Positions 18,155-27,319 of a stretch of DNA of 47,772 nucleotides are shown one piece after another; position 1 is the first letter of the stretch, and every line of letters starts with the position of its first letter. The notes below the pieces were generated by a model that was not told where the DNA came from, searched no databases, and saw nothing but the letters and a program-made list of their open reading frames with translations. The translations under genes were made by a program, and so were the position numbers. The DNA is from Methylobacterium sp. Leaf118 (lineage in GTDB: Bacteria > Pseudomonadota > Alphaproteobacteria > Rhizobiales > Beijerinckiaceae): NCBI RefSeq assembly GCF_920984675.1, contig NZ_CAKLBV010000033.1, positions 1 through 47,772 of the forward strand. Reading direction: 5' to 3'.

Positions 18155-20407
18155 ATGCTCCGACGCCTTCCCGCCCCACGCCTGATCCTGCTCGGCACGA
18201 TCCTCGCCGCCCCCGGCGCCCTGGCCCAGGGTGTGAGTGGCGGGGCGAGCGACCCGGTCGTGGCGCTCGACGAAATCTCGGTGGAGGGCAACGGGAAACC
18301 GGTCTCCCGCGGCTACCAGCCGGTGCGCTCCTCGATCGCCACCGGCACCGAGACGCCGCTCATCAAGGTGCCCCAGGCGGTCGCCGTCGTCACCGAGCAG
18401 GTGCTGCAGGATCAGGCGGTGCGCAGTCTCGACGACGCGCTGATCAACGTCTCCGGCATCACCCAGACCAACACCCTCGGCGGCACGCAGGACGCCTTCA
18501 TCCGCCGCGGCTTCGGCGACAACCGCGACGGCTCGATCCTGCGCGACGGCCTGCGGACGGCGCTGCCGCGCTCCTTCATGCCGACGACCCAGCGTGTCGA
18601 GGTGCTGAAAGGCCCGGCCTCCGCCCTCTACGGCATCCTCGATCCGGGCGGGCTCATCAACGTCGTCACCAAGAAGCCGCGCTTCGTGCAGGCCGGCTAT
18701 CTCGAAGCCTGGGGCACGAGCTTCAACGGCGGCGGCATCGAACTCGACCAGACCGGGCCGATCGAGGGGACCCCGCTCGCCTATCGCTTCATCGCGCAGC
18801 ACCGCAATCAGGAGTACTGGCGCAATTTCGGCCTGCAGAACCAGCAGGTCATCGCGCCGTCCGTGACCTGGGAGGGCGATGCCACCCGGGTGACGGTCGG
18901 CTACGAGTGGTCGCATTACCGCACGCCGTTCGACCGCGGCACGGTCTTCGATCCCTTCACCCGCAAGGCGGTGGCGATCCCGCGGGATCGCCGCCTCGAC
19001 GAGCCCTGGGCCAACACCGCGGGCGAGAACCACATCGCCTCGCTCTCGATCGAGCACCGCTTCAGCGAGACCTGGAAGGCGAACGTCAATTACGCCTTCA
19101 GTCATAACTTCTACCAGGACGACCAGTCCCGCCGGGTCAGCTACGATCCGGCCACCGGCATCCTGATCCGCCGCTCGGACGCGACCCAGGACTCGAACTT
19201 CACCGTCCATTCCGGCCGGCTCGACGTGGTTGGCCGCGAGGTGCTGCTCGGCCTGCCCCACGAGATCCTGGTCGGCGTCTCCTACGACGAATCGAACGTC
19301 GTGCGGAGCCGGCTGATCCGGGATCCCCTCCGGACCCCGTTCAACGTCTTCGCGCCGGTCTACGGCCTCACCCAGCCGAGCACCTTCGTCTTCAATTCGG
19401 ACAGCAACCAGCGCGAGCACATCGCCACCGCCTCGGTCTACGCGCAGGATTCGATCTCCCTGACCGAGGAACTGACCCTGGTGGGGGGGCTGCGCTACCA
19501 GTCGTTCGATCAGGACGCGGGGCGCGGCGTGCTGGGCACTCTGGCCTCCGCGAACTACGATCCCGCCATCGACAAGAATGTCGACTTCAAGCGCAACACC
19601 GACGTCTCGGGCGGACGGGTCGTGCCGCGGGTCGGCCTCGTCTACCTGCTGACGCCGAGCCTCTCCGTCTACGGCTCCTACAGCGAGACTTTCCGGCCGA
19701 ACTCGTCCATCTCGAGCTTCGTCGGCGCGCTGCCGCCGGAGCAGGGAGACGCCTTCGAGGTCGGGCTGAAGACCGAGCTGTTCGGCGCCATCACGGCGAC
19801 CGCGGCGCTGTACGACATCACCAAGTCGAACGTGCTGTTCACGGAAACGGTCGGAGGCATCACCTCCAGCCGGGTCGCCGGCCGCGTTCGCTCCCGCGGC
19901 TTCGAGCTCGACGTGGCCGGCCAGATCGCCGAGGGATGGAGCCTCATCGCCACCTACGCTTATACCGACGCGCGGGTGACCAGCGATCCGGATCCGGCCA
20001 TCGACGGCAAGGGACTGGCCAATGTCGCCCCCCACACCGCCTCGCTGTTCCTGACCCACGATTTCGGGGTCGTGCCGGGGCCCTTCGGCGAGGGACGGCT
20101 GCAGGCGGGGATCGGCGGGCGTTACGTCGGCGCGCGGCCGGGCAACGCCACCAACCGGTTCAGCGCCGCCGATTATGCGACCTTTCCGGCGTTCGCCGCG
20201 ATCCCCTTCTCCCTGCCCGATTACGCGGTGGCCGACGCCTTTGTCGCCTACGACACGCAGATCGCCGGCCGCCCTGCCACGCTGCAGCTCAACCTGCGCA
20301 ACCTGACCGACGCGACCTACTACCCGTCCTCCATCGGCACGAATTCGCTCAACGTGGCGGTGGGCGAGCCCTTCCAGGCGATCCTCACCGGCCGCGTGTT
20401 CTGGTGA
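18155..20407 (+). CDS. TonB-dependent siderophore receptor
   Basis: 750 residues. The signal peptide (RLILLGTILAAPGALA) is followed by a TonB-box-like segment (ALDEISVEGNG, about 37-47). The plug domain (about 60-200) includes QAVAVVTEQVLQDQ, DDALINVSGITQ, RGFGDNRDGSILRDGLR and RVEVLKGPASALYGILDPGGLINVVTKKP, a strong siderophore-receptor signature. A 22-strand-type barrel follows, ending LTGRVFW with a C-terminal aromatic residue. It imports a ferric siderophore across the outer membrane using TonB energy. The stop overlaps the GTG start of the PepSY membrane gene by four bases, so the two are translationally coupled. An ICE-like element upstream suggests iron-dependent control. Confidence 0.94.
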   Translation: MLRRLPAPRLILLGTILAAPGALAQGVSGGASDPVVALDEISVEGNGKPVSRGYQPVRSSIATGTETPLIKVPQAVAVVTEQVLQDQAVRSLDDALINVSGITQTNTLGGTQDAFIRRGFGDNRDGSILRDGLRTALPRSFMPTTQRVEVLKGPASALYGILDPGGLINVVTKKPRFVQAGYLEAWGTSFNGGGIELDQTGPIEGTPLAYRFIAQHRNQEYWRNFGLQNQQVIAPSVTWEGDATRVTVGYEWSHYRTPFDRGTVFDPFTRKAVAIPRDRRLDEPWANTAGENHIASLSIEHRFSETWKANVNYAFSHNFYQDDQSRRVSYDPATGILIRRSDATQDSNFTVHSGRLDVVGREVLLGLPHEILVGVSYDESNVVRSRLIRDPLRTPFNVFAPVYGLTQPSTFVFNSDSNQREHIATASVYAQDSISLTEELTLVGGLRYQSFDQDAGRGVLGTLASANYDPAIDKNVDFKRNTDVSGGRVVPRVGLVYLLTPSLSVYGSYSETFRPNSSISSFVGALPPEQGDAFEVGLKTELFGAITATAALYDITKSNVLFTETVGGITSSRVAGRVRSRGFELDVAGQIAEGWSLIATYAYTDARVTSDPDPAIDGKGLANVAPHTASLFLTHDFGVVPGPFGEGRLQAGIGGRYVGARPGNATNRFSAADYATFPAFAAIPFSLPDYAVADAFVAYDTQIAGRPATLQLNLRNLTDATYYPSSIGTNSLNVAVGEPFQAILTGRVFW

Positions 20408-21609
20408 TCCCGCTCCGGACGCCCCGCAGGACGGTGAGCCTGCGCCCGCTCCTGTTCCGCCTGCACTGGGCCCTCGGCCTCACCGCCGGCCTCGTCCTGG
20501 CCCTGATGGGCGTGACCGGGGGGCTGCTGAGCTACGAGGAGGCGATCCAGGCCGGCTTCGATGCCGACCTCGCCCAGGTCGACATCCTGGAACGGCCGCG
20601 TCTCGGGCCCGAGGCGCTGATCGCGCGGGCCCAGGCGCAGCTGCCCGGGCTCACGGTGGACGCCCTGGCGATGCCGGGCGCGGCGGCGGGCGCCCCGCGG
20701 GCACGCTTTGCCCGGGTGGAGGGCGTGCGCCCGGCCTCCGCCTATCTCGACCCCTACGACGGCGCCCTGCGCGGGCGGGCGCGGGCGGAAGGCGCCTTCG
20801 CGACGATCCGGGCCCTGCACCGCTGGCTGCTGATCCCCGGCGACGGCAAGGGCTGGGGCCGGACGGTCACGGGGGCCTGCACGCTGGCGCTCCTCGCCGT
20901 CCTCGCCACAGGCCTTTATCTGCGCTGGCCCCGGATCCACCGCTGGCGGATCTGGCTGAAACCCAGCCTCGCTCGGCCGGGCCGGGCACGCTGGTGGTCC
21001 CTGCACGCGGTGCTCGGCACCTGGCTGGTGCCGGTCTATCTCGTGGTCGCCCTGACCGGTCTGTGGTGGTCCTACGAGGCGTATCGCGCGGGCGCGACTT
21101 GGCTCCTCACCGGGGCCGCTCCGGTGCAAAAGGCCGCGAAGGCGCCCGCCCCACAACCGCCCTTCGCCCTCGACGCGGCCTGGGGGGCCTTCATGGCCGG
21201 CGAGGGCCGCGACTCCACCCTGGCGACGATCACCCTGCCGGGGCCCGAGATGGCGGCGATCCGCATCCGTTGGCTCAAGGCCGGCAGCGGGCAAGAGCCC
21301 GACGACCGGGACGAGATGACCTTCGCCCCCGCCACCGGCGCCCCGCTCACCCTGAAGCGGGCGGCGGACAAGCCGCTCGGCCGCAGGATCGCCGACAACA
21401 TGCTGGAGGTGCATCGCGGGCGCTTCTTCGGTGCGCCGGTCGCGTTCCTGTTCTTCCTCGCCGCCCTGGCGATGCCGCTCTTCGCGGCGACCGGCGTGAC
21501 GCTCTACGTCCTGCGCCGCCGGGCCTTCCGGCGCCGTCAGGCCGCGCCCGCCGGTCTCCCGGAGCCTTACCTCCCGGCCCGGCTCGGATCGTCGGCCGGA
21601 TCGAGGTAG
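20404..21609 (+). CDS. PepSY-associated transmembrane protein, siderophore-linked
   Basis: 401 residues from GTG at 20404 overlapping the receptor stop (GTGA); an in-frame GTG at 20434 is an alternative. The pattern is that of PepSY-TM proteins: first span with LLFRLHWALGLTAGLVLALMGVTGGLLSYEE, second block ATIRALHRWLLIPGDGKGWGRTVTGACTLALLAVLATGLYLRW, third RWWSLHAVLGTWLVPVYLVVALTGLWWSYE, and a last span near the C-terminus. Conserved His in the spans suggests haem or metal binding. Genes next to siderophore receptors often encode such proteins, proposed to reduce ferric-siderophore in the periplasm or inner membrane. Its 3' end overlaps the convergent cupin gene by 43 bp. Confidence 0.88.
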   Translation: MIPLRTPRRTVSLRPLLFRLHWALGLTAGLVLALMGVTGGLLSYEEAIQAGFDADLAQVDILERPRLGPEALIARAQAQLPGLTVDALAMPGAAAGAPRARFARVEGVRPASAYLDPYDGALRGRARAEGAFATIRALHRWLLIPGDGKGWGRTVTGACTLALLAVLATGLYLRWPRIHRWRIWLKPSLARPGRARWWSLHAVLGTWLVPVYLVVALTGLWWSYEAYRAGATWLLTGAAPVQKAAKAPAPQPPFALDAAWGAFMAGEGRDSTLATITLPGPEMAAIRIRWLKAGSGQEPDDRDEMTFAPATGAPLTLKRAADKPLGRRIADNMLEVHRGRFFGAPVAFLFFLAALAMPLFAATGVTLYVLRRRAFRRRQAAPAGLPEPYLPARLGSSAGSR

Positions 21610-22058
21610 TCGACGCCGAAGGGGCCGCTGCCGTTGACCTGGAGGACCACGTCCTCGTCGGTGGTCCACAGGGCGTGCGGCATCGCCTCGGGGAGGTAGA
21701 CGAAGCCGCCGGCCCTGAGCGGCTCGCCTTTGCTCTTGTCGAGGGTCCGGCCGTGCTGATGATAGATCGAGCCCGAGAGGATCGTCAGCGTCTCGTCCTT
21801 CGAGTGGGTGTGCGGCGCGATCACCGTGTTGGCGGGGAAGCGGATCCGCAAGACGAAAGGGCCGGGCTTGGCCGGATCGCCCGCCAGGGGGCTGATCTGC
21901 GTGCCCTTGGGAAGGTTGGCTGGGCCCGGTTGCCAGCGGACGGCGCTGCTATCGGCGAGCGTCACCGCGCCGGCCGGCGCGTGGTGTTCGCCGGCGGCGA
22001 AGGCGGGAAGGGCCAGCAGGGGCATCAGGATCGCGGCGCGTCGGATCGGCAATCGCAT
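21567..22058 (-). CDS. Secreted cupin-domain protein
   Basis: 163 residues from ATG at 22058, with GAGGAA upstream. Signal peptide MRLPIRRAAILMPLLALPAFAAGE. A single cupin domain carries the metal-ligand motif PHTHSKDETLTILSGSIYH (about residues 82-100) and the second motif FVYLPEAMPHALWT (about 118-131), both His-rich as expected for a metal-binding cupin. The location would be periplasmic. The 3' end overlaps the convergent PepSY gene by 43 bp. Its substrate or role is unknown. Confidence 0.8.
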   Translation of the reverse strand: MRLPIRRAAILMPLLALPAFAAGEHHAPAGAVTLADSSAVRWQPGPANLPKGTQISPLAGDPAKPGPFVLRIRFPANTVIAPHTHSKDETLTILSGSIYHQHGRTLDKSKGEPLRAGGFVYLPEAMPHALWTTDEDVVLQVNGSGPFGVDYLDPADDPSRAGR

Positions 22059-22146
22059 GATCGGGCGGTTCCTCGTGGGGGGCCCGACGCGCGTGGCGTG
22101 GCATCGGTGCCGCCCTGAACCTACGGGCTCGGGCACGCACGCGAAA

Positions 22147-22178
22147 GGGAGCGGCGAGGCTCCTGCCCCGCCGCTCCC
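22147..22178 (-). terminator. Terminator downstream of the Gly-repeat gene
   Basis: GGGAGCGGCG (22147-22156) and CGCCGCTCCC (22169-22178) form a perfect 10 bp stem with a 12 nt loop. Read leftward it is followed by TTTCGCG. It starts 27 bp past the stop of the 22205-22630 gene. Confidence 0.6.
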
Positions 22179-22204
22179 GTGATCCGTCCTGAGGCTGCGT
22201 CGGC

Positions 22205-22630
22205 TCAGTAGGCCGCCGGGCCGCCGCTGACCCGGCCGTATTGCGGCACGAGACGGTTGTTCTGCTCGGCATTGCCGGCGCGGGCCGAGTAATCGGTGTA
22301 GCCGCGGCGCGGGCCGACCGAGCCGGTGACGATGTCGTCCGCCGCCCCGACGGTGCCGCCGACCACGCCGCCCACGACATTGCCCGCCGCGCCCACGGTG
22401 CCGCCGACGATGGTGCCGGCTGCGCCCACGGTCCCGCCGACCACGCGGCCGACGCCGTCGATCAGGCCGCCGCGCGGGCCGGGCGGGTCGATATGGGCGC
22501 CCCAGACGTTGAGGGTGCCGTCGCGGTTGTAGCTGGCGCTGTCACCGTAGACGCCCTGGGCCAGGGACGGCGTGGCGGCCAAACCGAGGGACAGTGCGGC
22601 CGCGGCGGTGATCTTGGTCAGAACGTTCAT
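22205..22630 (-). CDS. Secreted glycine-rich repeat protein, hypothetical
   Basis: 141 residues. Signal peptide MNVLTKITAAAALSLGLAATPSLAQ. The core (about 53-104) consists of repeats of the type VVGGTVGAAG/IVGGTVGAAG/VVGGVVGGTVGAAD, hydrophobic and glycine-rich, which may insert in or associate with membranes like glycine-zipper proteins. The C-terminus is polar with SARAGNAEQNNRLVPQYGRVSGGPAAY. I do not recognise a named function; a glycine-zipper outer-membrane or envelope protein is the best guess. It has its own terminator. Confidence 0.7.
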   Translation of the reverse strand: MNVLTKITAAAALSLGLAATPSLAQGVYGDSASYNRDGTLNVWGAHIDPPGPRGGLIDGVGRVVGGTVGAAGTIVGGTVGAAGNVVGGVVGGTVGAADDIVTGSVGPRRGYTDYSARAGNAEQNNRLVPQYGRVSGGPAAY

Positions 22631-23099
22631 GGTCGATTCCTATGCCTGTCTTGAGCGGTCTCATGGACGATGAGATGCGGTTTTGATCGGTCTCTTCGTC
22701 GCCGCTCGTCTGCGATGACCCTGAACTGGTGCCGTTCGTTTGCCGGACAACTGCCAGTTTGTCGCGGTGCAGCAACGTTATTTTTCGAACTGTACTTCAG
22801 CGCATGCACTTTCGTGCCGCGACAGGATGCGCGTCCGGAATTCGCGATTTCTCGCAACGTGTTCCGTCCTCGCTGCGCCGCACGCGCGGCAGGTGACGCA
22901 TGGCACCTCGGCGCGTCGTCGGACGCGGGGTTTCGCGGCTTTCGGCACCGTTGGATCGGTGGCGGCCCGGCATCAGCGGTGAACAGCGCCCGCGCCTGCG
23001 GCATTTCCGGAGCGCGCGGCGATGGCGGCTCGGCCGAAAAATGCTCTATGCATCCCGCTGCCGATCTCGTCCTGCGTTTCCCGAAGGCTGGCCCGACCG
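22631..23099. other. Divergent intergenic region before polA, no gene seen
   Basis: 469 bp between the Gly-repeat gene and polA. It contains AT-richer patches near 22770-22800 likely to hold promoters for both directions. No frame with coding character, and no clear hairpin or RNA fold was recognised. Confidence 0.4.
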
Positions 23100-26000
23100 A
23101 TGACCGACGCGACTCCTGCCATTCAGGCCAAGCCGGTCGGCGCCGACGACCGCGTCATCCTGGTCGATGGCTCGTCCTTCATCTTCCGCGCGTATTTCCA
23201 GTCGATCAACCAGGACCAGAAATACAACATCCGGCCCTCCGACGGCCTGCCGACCGGCGCGGTGCGGCTGTTCTGCACCAAGATCGCCCAGTTCCTTCAG
23301 GACGGTGCGGCCGGCGTGAAGCCGACCCATCTCGGCATCGTCTTCGACAAGTCCGAGGGCTCGTTCCGCAAGGAGCTGTTCCCCGACTACAAGGGCCACC
23401 GCCCCGACGCCCCGGACGACCTCAAGCGGCAGATGCCGCTGATGCGCGATGCCGTGCGGGCCTTCGGCCTGCACGCGGTCGAGTTGATCCGCTACGAGGC
23501 CGACGACCTGATCGCGACCTATGCCCGGCAGGCCGAGGCGCGGGGCGCCGAGGTCATCATCGTGTCCTCCGACAAGGACCTGATGCAACTCGTCTCGGAT
23601 CGGATCCGGTTCTACGACTTCGAATCCGGCGCCAAGGGCAAGCCCGGCTACCGGCCGGAGCGCAACCTCGACCGCGACGCGATCATCGCCAAGTGGGAGG
23701 GCCTGACCCCGGAGCAGATCGGCGACGCGTTGGCGCTGATCGGCGACACCTCGGACAACGTGCCGGGCGTGCCCGGCATCGGCCTGAAGACCGCGGCGGC
23801 CCTCATCAAGGAATATGGCAGCCTCGACGCCCTGCTGGAGCGGGCCGCCGAGATCAAGCAGCCCAAGCGCCGCGAGACCCTGCTCGCCAGCATCGATCAG
23901 GCGCGCCTCTCGCGAAAGCTGGTGGCGCTCGAGGAGAACGTGCCGGTGCCGGTGCCGCTGGACGATCTCGGCGTGCCCGAGCCCGACCCGGACAAGCTGG
24001 TCGGCTTCCTCAAGGCGATGGAGTTCAACACGCTGACCCGGCGCATCGCCCAGATGCTCCATGTCGACCCGGAAGCCGTGAAGCCCGACCCGGCGCTGCT
24101 GCCGGGCGCCCAGCCGCACGCCTACGCCAACGCGGCGGGCGGCTCGGACGCGGTGCCCTTCTTCGGCGACGCGGTGCCGGTCGATCCCGAGATGGACGCC
24201 GCCCCGGAGCGGACGGACGGCGCGGCGCCGCAAGGGGCCGATCCCTTCGACGATCCCTTCGCCGATCTCGATCTTCCCGATGCGGCTGCGAAAAAAAAGC
24301 GCGGTCCCGCCGAACCCACACCCTCGACGCTCGTCGCCGCCCGCGCGGCGGAAGCCGTCAAACCGTTCGACACGGCGGCCTACGCGACGATCTCGACGGT
24401 GGAGCAGCTCGAGGCCTGGATCGCGGAAGCCTACGAGGCCGGCGTGATCGCCGTCGACACCGAGACCGATGCGCTCGACGCGGCGAAAGCCGGGCTCGTC
24501 GGCGTCTCCCTCGCCACCGCGCCGGGGCGGGCCGCCTACATCCCGCTGGCCCACGTCAAGCCCGAGGTGAAGGGTGGCGACCTGTTCGGCGAGCCCGGCG
24601 CGGACGCCGACACCTCCGACCGGCAGCCCGGCCAGATCGACCTCGACACGGCGCTGAGGCTTCTGAAGCCGCTGCTGGAGGATCCCGGCACCCTCAAGAT
24701 CGGCCAGAACCTGAAATACGACCTCTCGGTCTTGAACCGCTACGGCATCGACGTGGCGCCCTTCGACGACACGATGCTGATCTCCTACGTGCTCGATGCC
24801 GGCAAGGGCGGGCACGGCATGGACGAGCTCGCCCGCCGCCATCTCGGCCACCAGCCGATCACCTTCGCCGACGTGGCCGGCACCGGCCGCAACAAGGTCA
24901 CCTTCGACCGGGTCGCGATCGACCGGGCGACCGCCTACGCTGCGGAGGATGCCGACGTGACGCTCCGGCTGTGGCGGATGATGAAGCCGCGGCTGGCCGC
25001 CGAGCGGCGGGTGACCGTCTACGAGACCCTGGAGCGTCCGCTCGTGCCGATCCTCGCCCGGATGGAGCGGGCCGGCATCCGCATCGACCGCGACATGCTG
25101 AGCCGCCTCTCGGGCGATTTCTCGCAGATCCTGGCGCGGCTGGAGGAGGAGATTCAGGACGACGCGGGCGAGCGGTTCCAGGTGTCGAGCCCGAAGCAGA
25201 TCGGCGACGTGCTGTTCGGCAAGATGGGCCTGCCCGGCGCCAAGAAGACGCCTTCGGGCCAGTGGGCCACCCCCGCCACGCTGCTCGAGGAACTGGCCCA
25301 GGCCGGCCACGAATTGCCGAAGAAGATTCTCAACTGGCGCCAGCTCTCCAAGCTGAAATCGACCTACACCGACTCGCTGCAGGAGCACGCCGACCGGAAG
25401 ACCAACCGGGTCCACACCTCGTTCGCGCTCGCCGCCACCACGACCGGCCGGCTCTCCTCCTCGGACCCGAACCTCCAGAACATCCCGATCCGCACGGAGG
25501 AAGGCCGGCGCATCCGCCGCGCCTTCGTGGCGCCCGAGGGGAAGAAGCTGATCTCGGCGGACTATTCCCAGATCGAACTGCGGCTCTTGGCCCACATCGC
25601 CGACATCCCGCAGCTGCGCGAGGCCTTCGAGCAGGGGCTCGACATTCACGCGGCGACCGCCTCGGCCATGTTCGGCGTGCCGCTGGACCAGATGACCGGC
25701 GACCTGCGGCGCCGGGCTAAGACCATCAATTTCGGCATCATCTACGGCATCTCGGCCTTCGGGCTCGCCGACCGTCTCGGTATCGGCCGCGAGGAGGCCT
25801 CCGCCTTCATCAAGCAGTATTTCGAGCGCTTCCCGGGCATCCGCGACTACATCGACACGACCAAGCGCCGCTGCCGCGAGACCGGCTTCGTCACGACCCT
25901 GTTCGGCCGCGTCTGCCACTATCCGCAGATCCGCTCCAACAACCCGTCCGAGCGGGCGAGCGTGGAGCGCCAGGCCATCAACGCCCCGATCCAGGGCACC

Positions 26001-26246
26001 GCCGCCGACATCATCCGCCGCGCCATGGTGCGGATGGAAGACGCGCTGGCGGCGGAAAAGCTCGACGTGCGCATGCTGCTGCAGGTGCACGACGAACTGG
26101 TCTTCGAGGCGCCCGACGACGAAGTGGAGCGGGCGATTCCCGTGATCGCCCGGATCATGGAGGAGGCGCCAGCGCCGGCCCTGACGCTGCGGGTGCCGCT
26201 GGTGGTGGAGGCGCGGGCGGCGGGGAATTGGGAGGAGGCGCACTGA
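23100..26246 (+). CDS. polA: DNA polymerase I
   Basis: 1048 residues. The 5' nuclease domain (about 15-310) begins RVILVDGSSFIFRAYF and has YEADDLIATYA and SSDKDLMQLV. An acidic, Pro/Ala-rich linker (about 350-430) precedes the 3'-5' exonuclease with Asp453 and Glu455 in VDTETDALD, plus NLKYD and the YAAEDADVTLRLW motif, so proofreading residues are present. The polymerase domain has motif A DYSQIELRLLAHI (Asp821), the O helix RRRAKTINFGIIYGISAFGL and motif C LQVHDELVF (Asp998). It fills repair gaps and removes Okazaki primers. ATG at 23100 gives the usual start of the nuclease domain. Standalone gene; a hairpin follows the stop. Confidence 0.97.
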   Translation: MTDATPAIQAKPVGADDRVILVDGSSFIFRAYFQSINQDQKYNIRPSDGLPTGAVRLFCTKIAQFLQDGAAGVKPTHLGIVFDKSEGSFRKELFPDYKGHRPDAPDDLKRQMPLMRDAVRAFGLHAVELIRYEADDLIATYARQAEARGAEVIIVSSDKDLMQLVSDRIRFYDFESGAKGKPGYRPERNLDRDAIIAKWEGLTPEQIGDALALIGDTSDNVPGVPGIGLKTAAALIKEYGSLDALLERAAEIKQPKRRETLLASIDQARLSRKLVALEENVPVPVPLDDLGVPEPDPDKLVGFLKAMEFNTLTRRIAQMLHVDPEAVKPDPALLPGAQPHAYANAAGGSDAVPFFGDAVPVDPEMDAAPERTDGAAPQGADPFDDPFADLDLPDAAAKKKRGPAEPTPSTLVAARAAEAVKPFDTAAYATISTVEQLEAWIAEAYEAGVIAVDTETDALDAAKAGLVGVSLATAPGRAAYIPLAHVKPEVKGGDLFGEPGADADTSDRQPGQIDLDTALRLLKPLLEDPGTLKIGQNLKYDLSVLNRYGIDVAPFDDTMLISYVLDAGKGGHGMDELARRHLGHQPITFADVAGTGRNKVTFDRVAIDRATAYAAEDADVTLRLWRMMKPRLAAERRVTVYETLERPLVPILARMERAGIRIDRDMLSRLSGDFSQILARLEEEIQDDAGERFQVSSPKQIGDVLFGKMGLPGAKKTPSGQWATPATLLEELAQAGHELPKKILNWRQLSKLKSTYTDSLQEHADRKTNRVHTSFALAATTTGRLSSSDPNLQNIPIRTEEGRRIRRAFVAPEGKKLISADYSQIELRLLAHIADIPQLREAFEQGLDIHAATASAMFGVPLDQMTGDLRRRAKTINFGIIYGISAFGLADRLGIGREEASAFIKQYFERFPGIRDYIDTTKRRCRETGFVTTLFGRVCHYPQIRSNNPSERASVERQAINAPIQGTAADIIRRAMVRMEDALAAEKLDVRMLLQVHDELVFEAPDDEVERAIPVIARIMEEAPAPALTLRVPLVVEARAAGNWEEAH

Positions 26247-26247
26247 G

Positions 26248-26272
26248 CGCGTCCGCCCTTGCGACGGACGCG
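26248..26272 (+). terminator. Hairpin after polA
   Basis: CGCGTCCG (26248-26255) and CGGACGCG (26265-26272), a perfect 8 bp stem starting 2 bp past the polA stop. It lacks a U-tract, so it may act as a 3' stabiliser or Rho-assisted end. Confidence 0.4.
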
Positions 26273-26418
26273 GAGGGCAGGGCCGCTCCGCCGCATGGCG
26301 TCGGCTCCACCGTCCGATGACGGAGAGGGCGAACCCGTTCCGTGATCAACGCGGGGTTAGGGTCACAACGCCATCCGCTTGACCGGGCGAGGTGCCGATA
26401 TGGGCGGGAAGCGGACCC

Positions 26419-26826
26419 CTACGGGACCAACCGCACGTCCACGAAAATCTCACGCACCCGATCGACAATACCCATTTCGTCCGTTTCGACCTCGCACCAC
26501 GAACTGTCGATGGCCCGCACGATCACCCAAGGCTTATCCTGGCCATTCTCGTAGGCTACAGATTCGCCCCAGATGACTTGCGCGACCCGATTGAGGAGAT
26601 CGCTCAGCAGCGCGCCCGAGAAGCGATCCGAAGACCGTGCAAGATTTTCGAGTTGCTCGGCCGCCTCATCCCCGACGATCAAGAGCGCCCCGTCATAGCG
26701 AGCGACTCCGGCAACCTGCCATGAAGCCCGGGTTGCACGCTCGCCGAGCATCAGCAGCACGAGAAGAGGATCGACTACAGCAGTTCGCTGCGGCTCGAGG
26801 TCATGGATTTGTAGAATCGGCATCAT
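26419..26826 (-). CDS. Hypothetical protein
   Basis: 135 residues from ATG at 26826 (a second ATG follows at 26823; the frame stays open to a TTG at 26874). Sequence blocks such as ILQIHDLEPQRTAVVDPLLVLLMLGERATRASW, VAGVARYDGALLIVGDEAAEQLENLAR and PWVIVRAIDSSWCEVETDEMGIVDRVREIFVDVRL have balanced protein-like composition, unlike antisense noise. Local base composition is less GC-rich than the neighbours, hinting at acquired DNA. I do not recognise a family. No signal peptide. It lies between polA and the ArsR-type gene. Confidence 0.55.
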   Translation of the reverse strand: MMPILQIHDLEPQRTAVVDPLLVLLMLGERATRASWQVAGVARYDGALLIVGDEAAEQLENLARSSDRFSGALLSDLLNRVAQVIWGESVAYENGQDKPWVIVRAIDSSWCEVETDEMGIVDRVREIFVDVRLVP

Positions 26827-26900
26827 CCAGCCCCCGCCGTAGGACCATCCTGGCAGGATGCTGAGCGTCTGCAACGGCTCGGAGGCGGACCCTCACAGGG

Positions 26901-27284
26901 TCACGCCGATGGAGTTTGACCCTCGGCCGCCCCCGCATCGGCTGCGGCGCGAGCGGCGCTGTCCTCCGACGCGTAGGCGTTCATGATCGCGCCGAGCAGG
27001 CCCGGGAAACGAGCCTCTACCTCCGCGCCGCGGGAATGGTTGCGCATCTCGACACCGTGGCGCTCGCTGCGGATCAGGCCGGCCTCGCGCAACACCTTGA
27101 TATGGCTGGACAGGGACGATTTCGGGATCACCCGGTCCCCCAGCGTCGAGACGGAGGCGCAGGCCTCGACGCAGCCCGCGCCCATAATGCGGGCGAAGAT
27201 CGCCGCGCGGGACGGATCGGACAGCGCGTGCAGGATCGCTTCCGGGCGGATAGCCTCAATCGCGGGGTGAACCAGGGGCCTCAT
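26901..27284 (-). CDS. ArsR-family winged-helix regulator
   Basis: 127 residues. The ArsR core reads IRPEAILHALSDPSRAAIFARIM (about 13-35), then RVIPKSSLSSHIKVLREAGLIRSERHGVEMRNHSR (about 51-85), the recognition helix being SSLSSHIKVLREAGL. The metal-ligand ELCVCDL motif of metal-sensing ArsR proteins is absent, although two Cys (GCVEACASV) lie near residue 37-41, so it may sense redox or an organic ligand. It is divergent from the SDR gene with about 107 bp between starts. A TAGTTC-N9-GAACTA palindrome in the gap is the likely operator for both. Confidence 0.87.
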   Translation of the reverse strand: MRPLVHPAIEAIRPEAILHALSDPSRAAIFARIMGAGCVEACASVSTLGDRVIPKSSLSSHIKVLREAGLIRSERHGVEMRNHSRGAEVEARFPGLLGAIMNAYASEDSAARAAADAGAAEGQTPSA

Positions 27285-27319
27285 GTTTCAACCCTATGGG
27301 GGCTTGCAGCGTGCTTCAG

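Noticed and set aside
23046..26243. 1065-codon leftward open frame antisense to polA
   Set aside because: Antisense shadow of polA caused by third-position GC bias; no recognisable domain.
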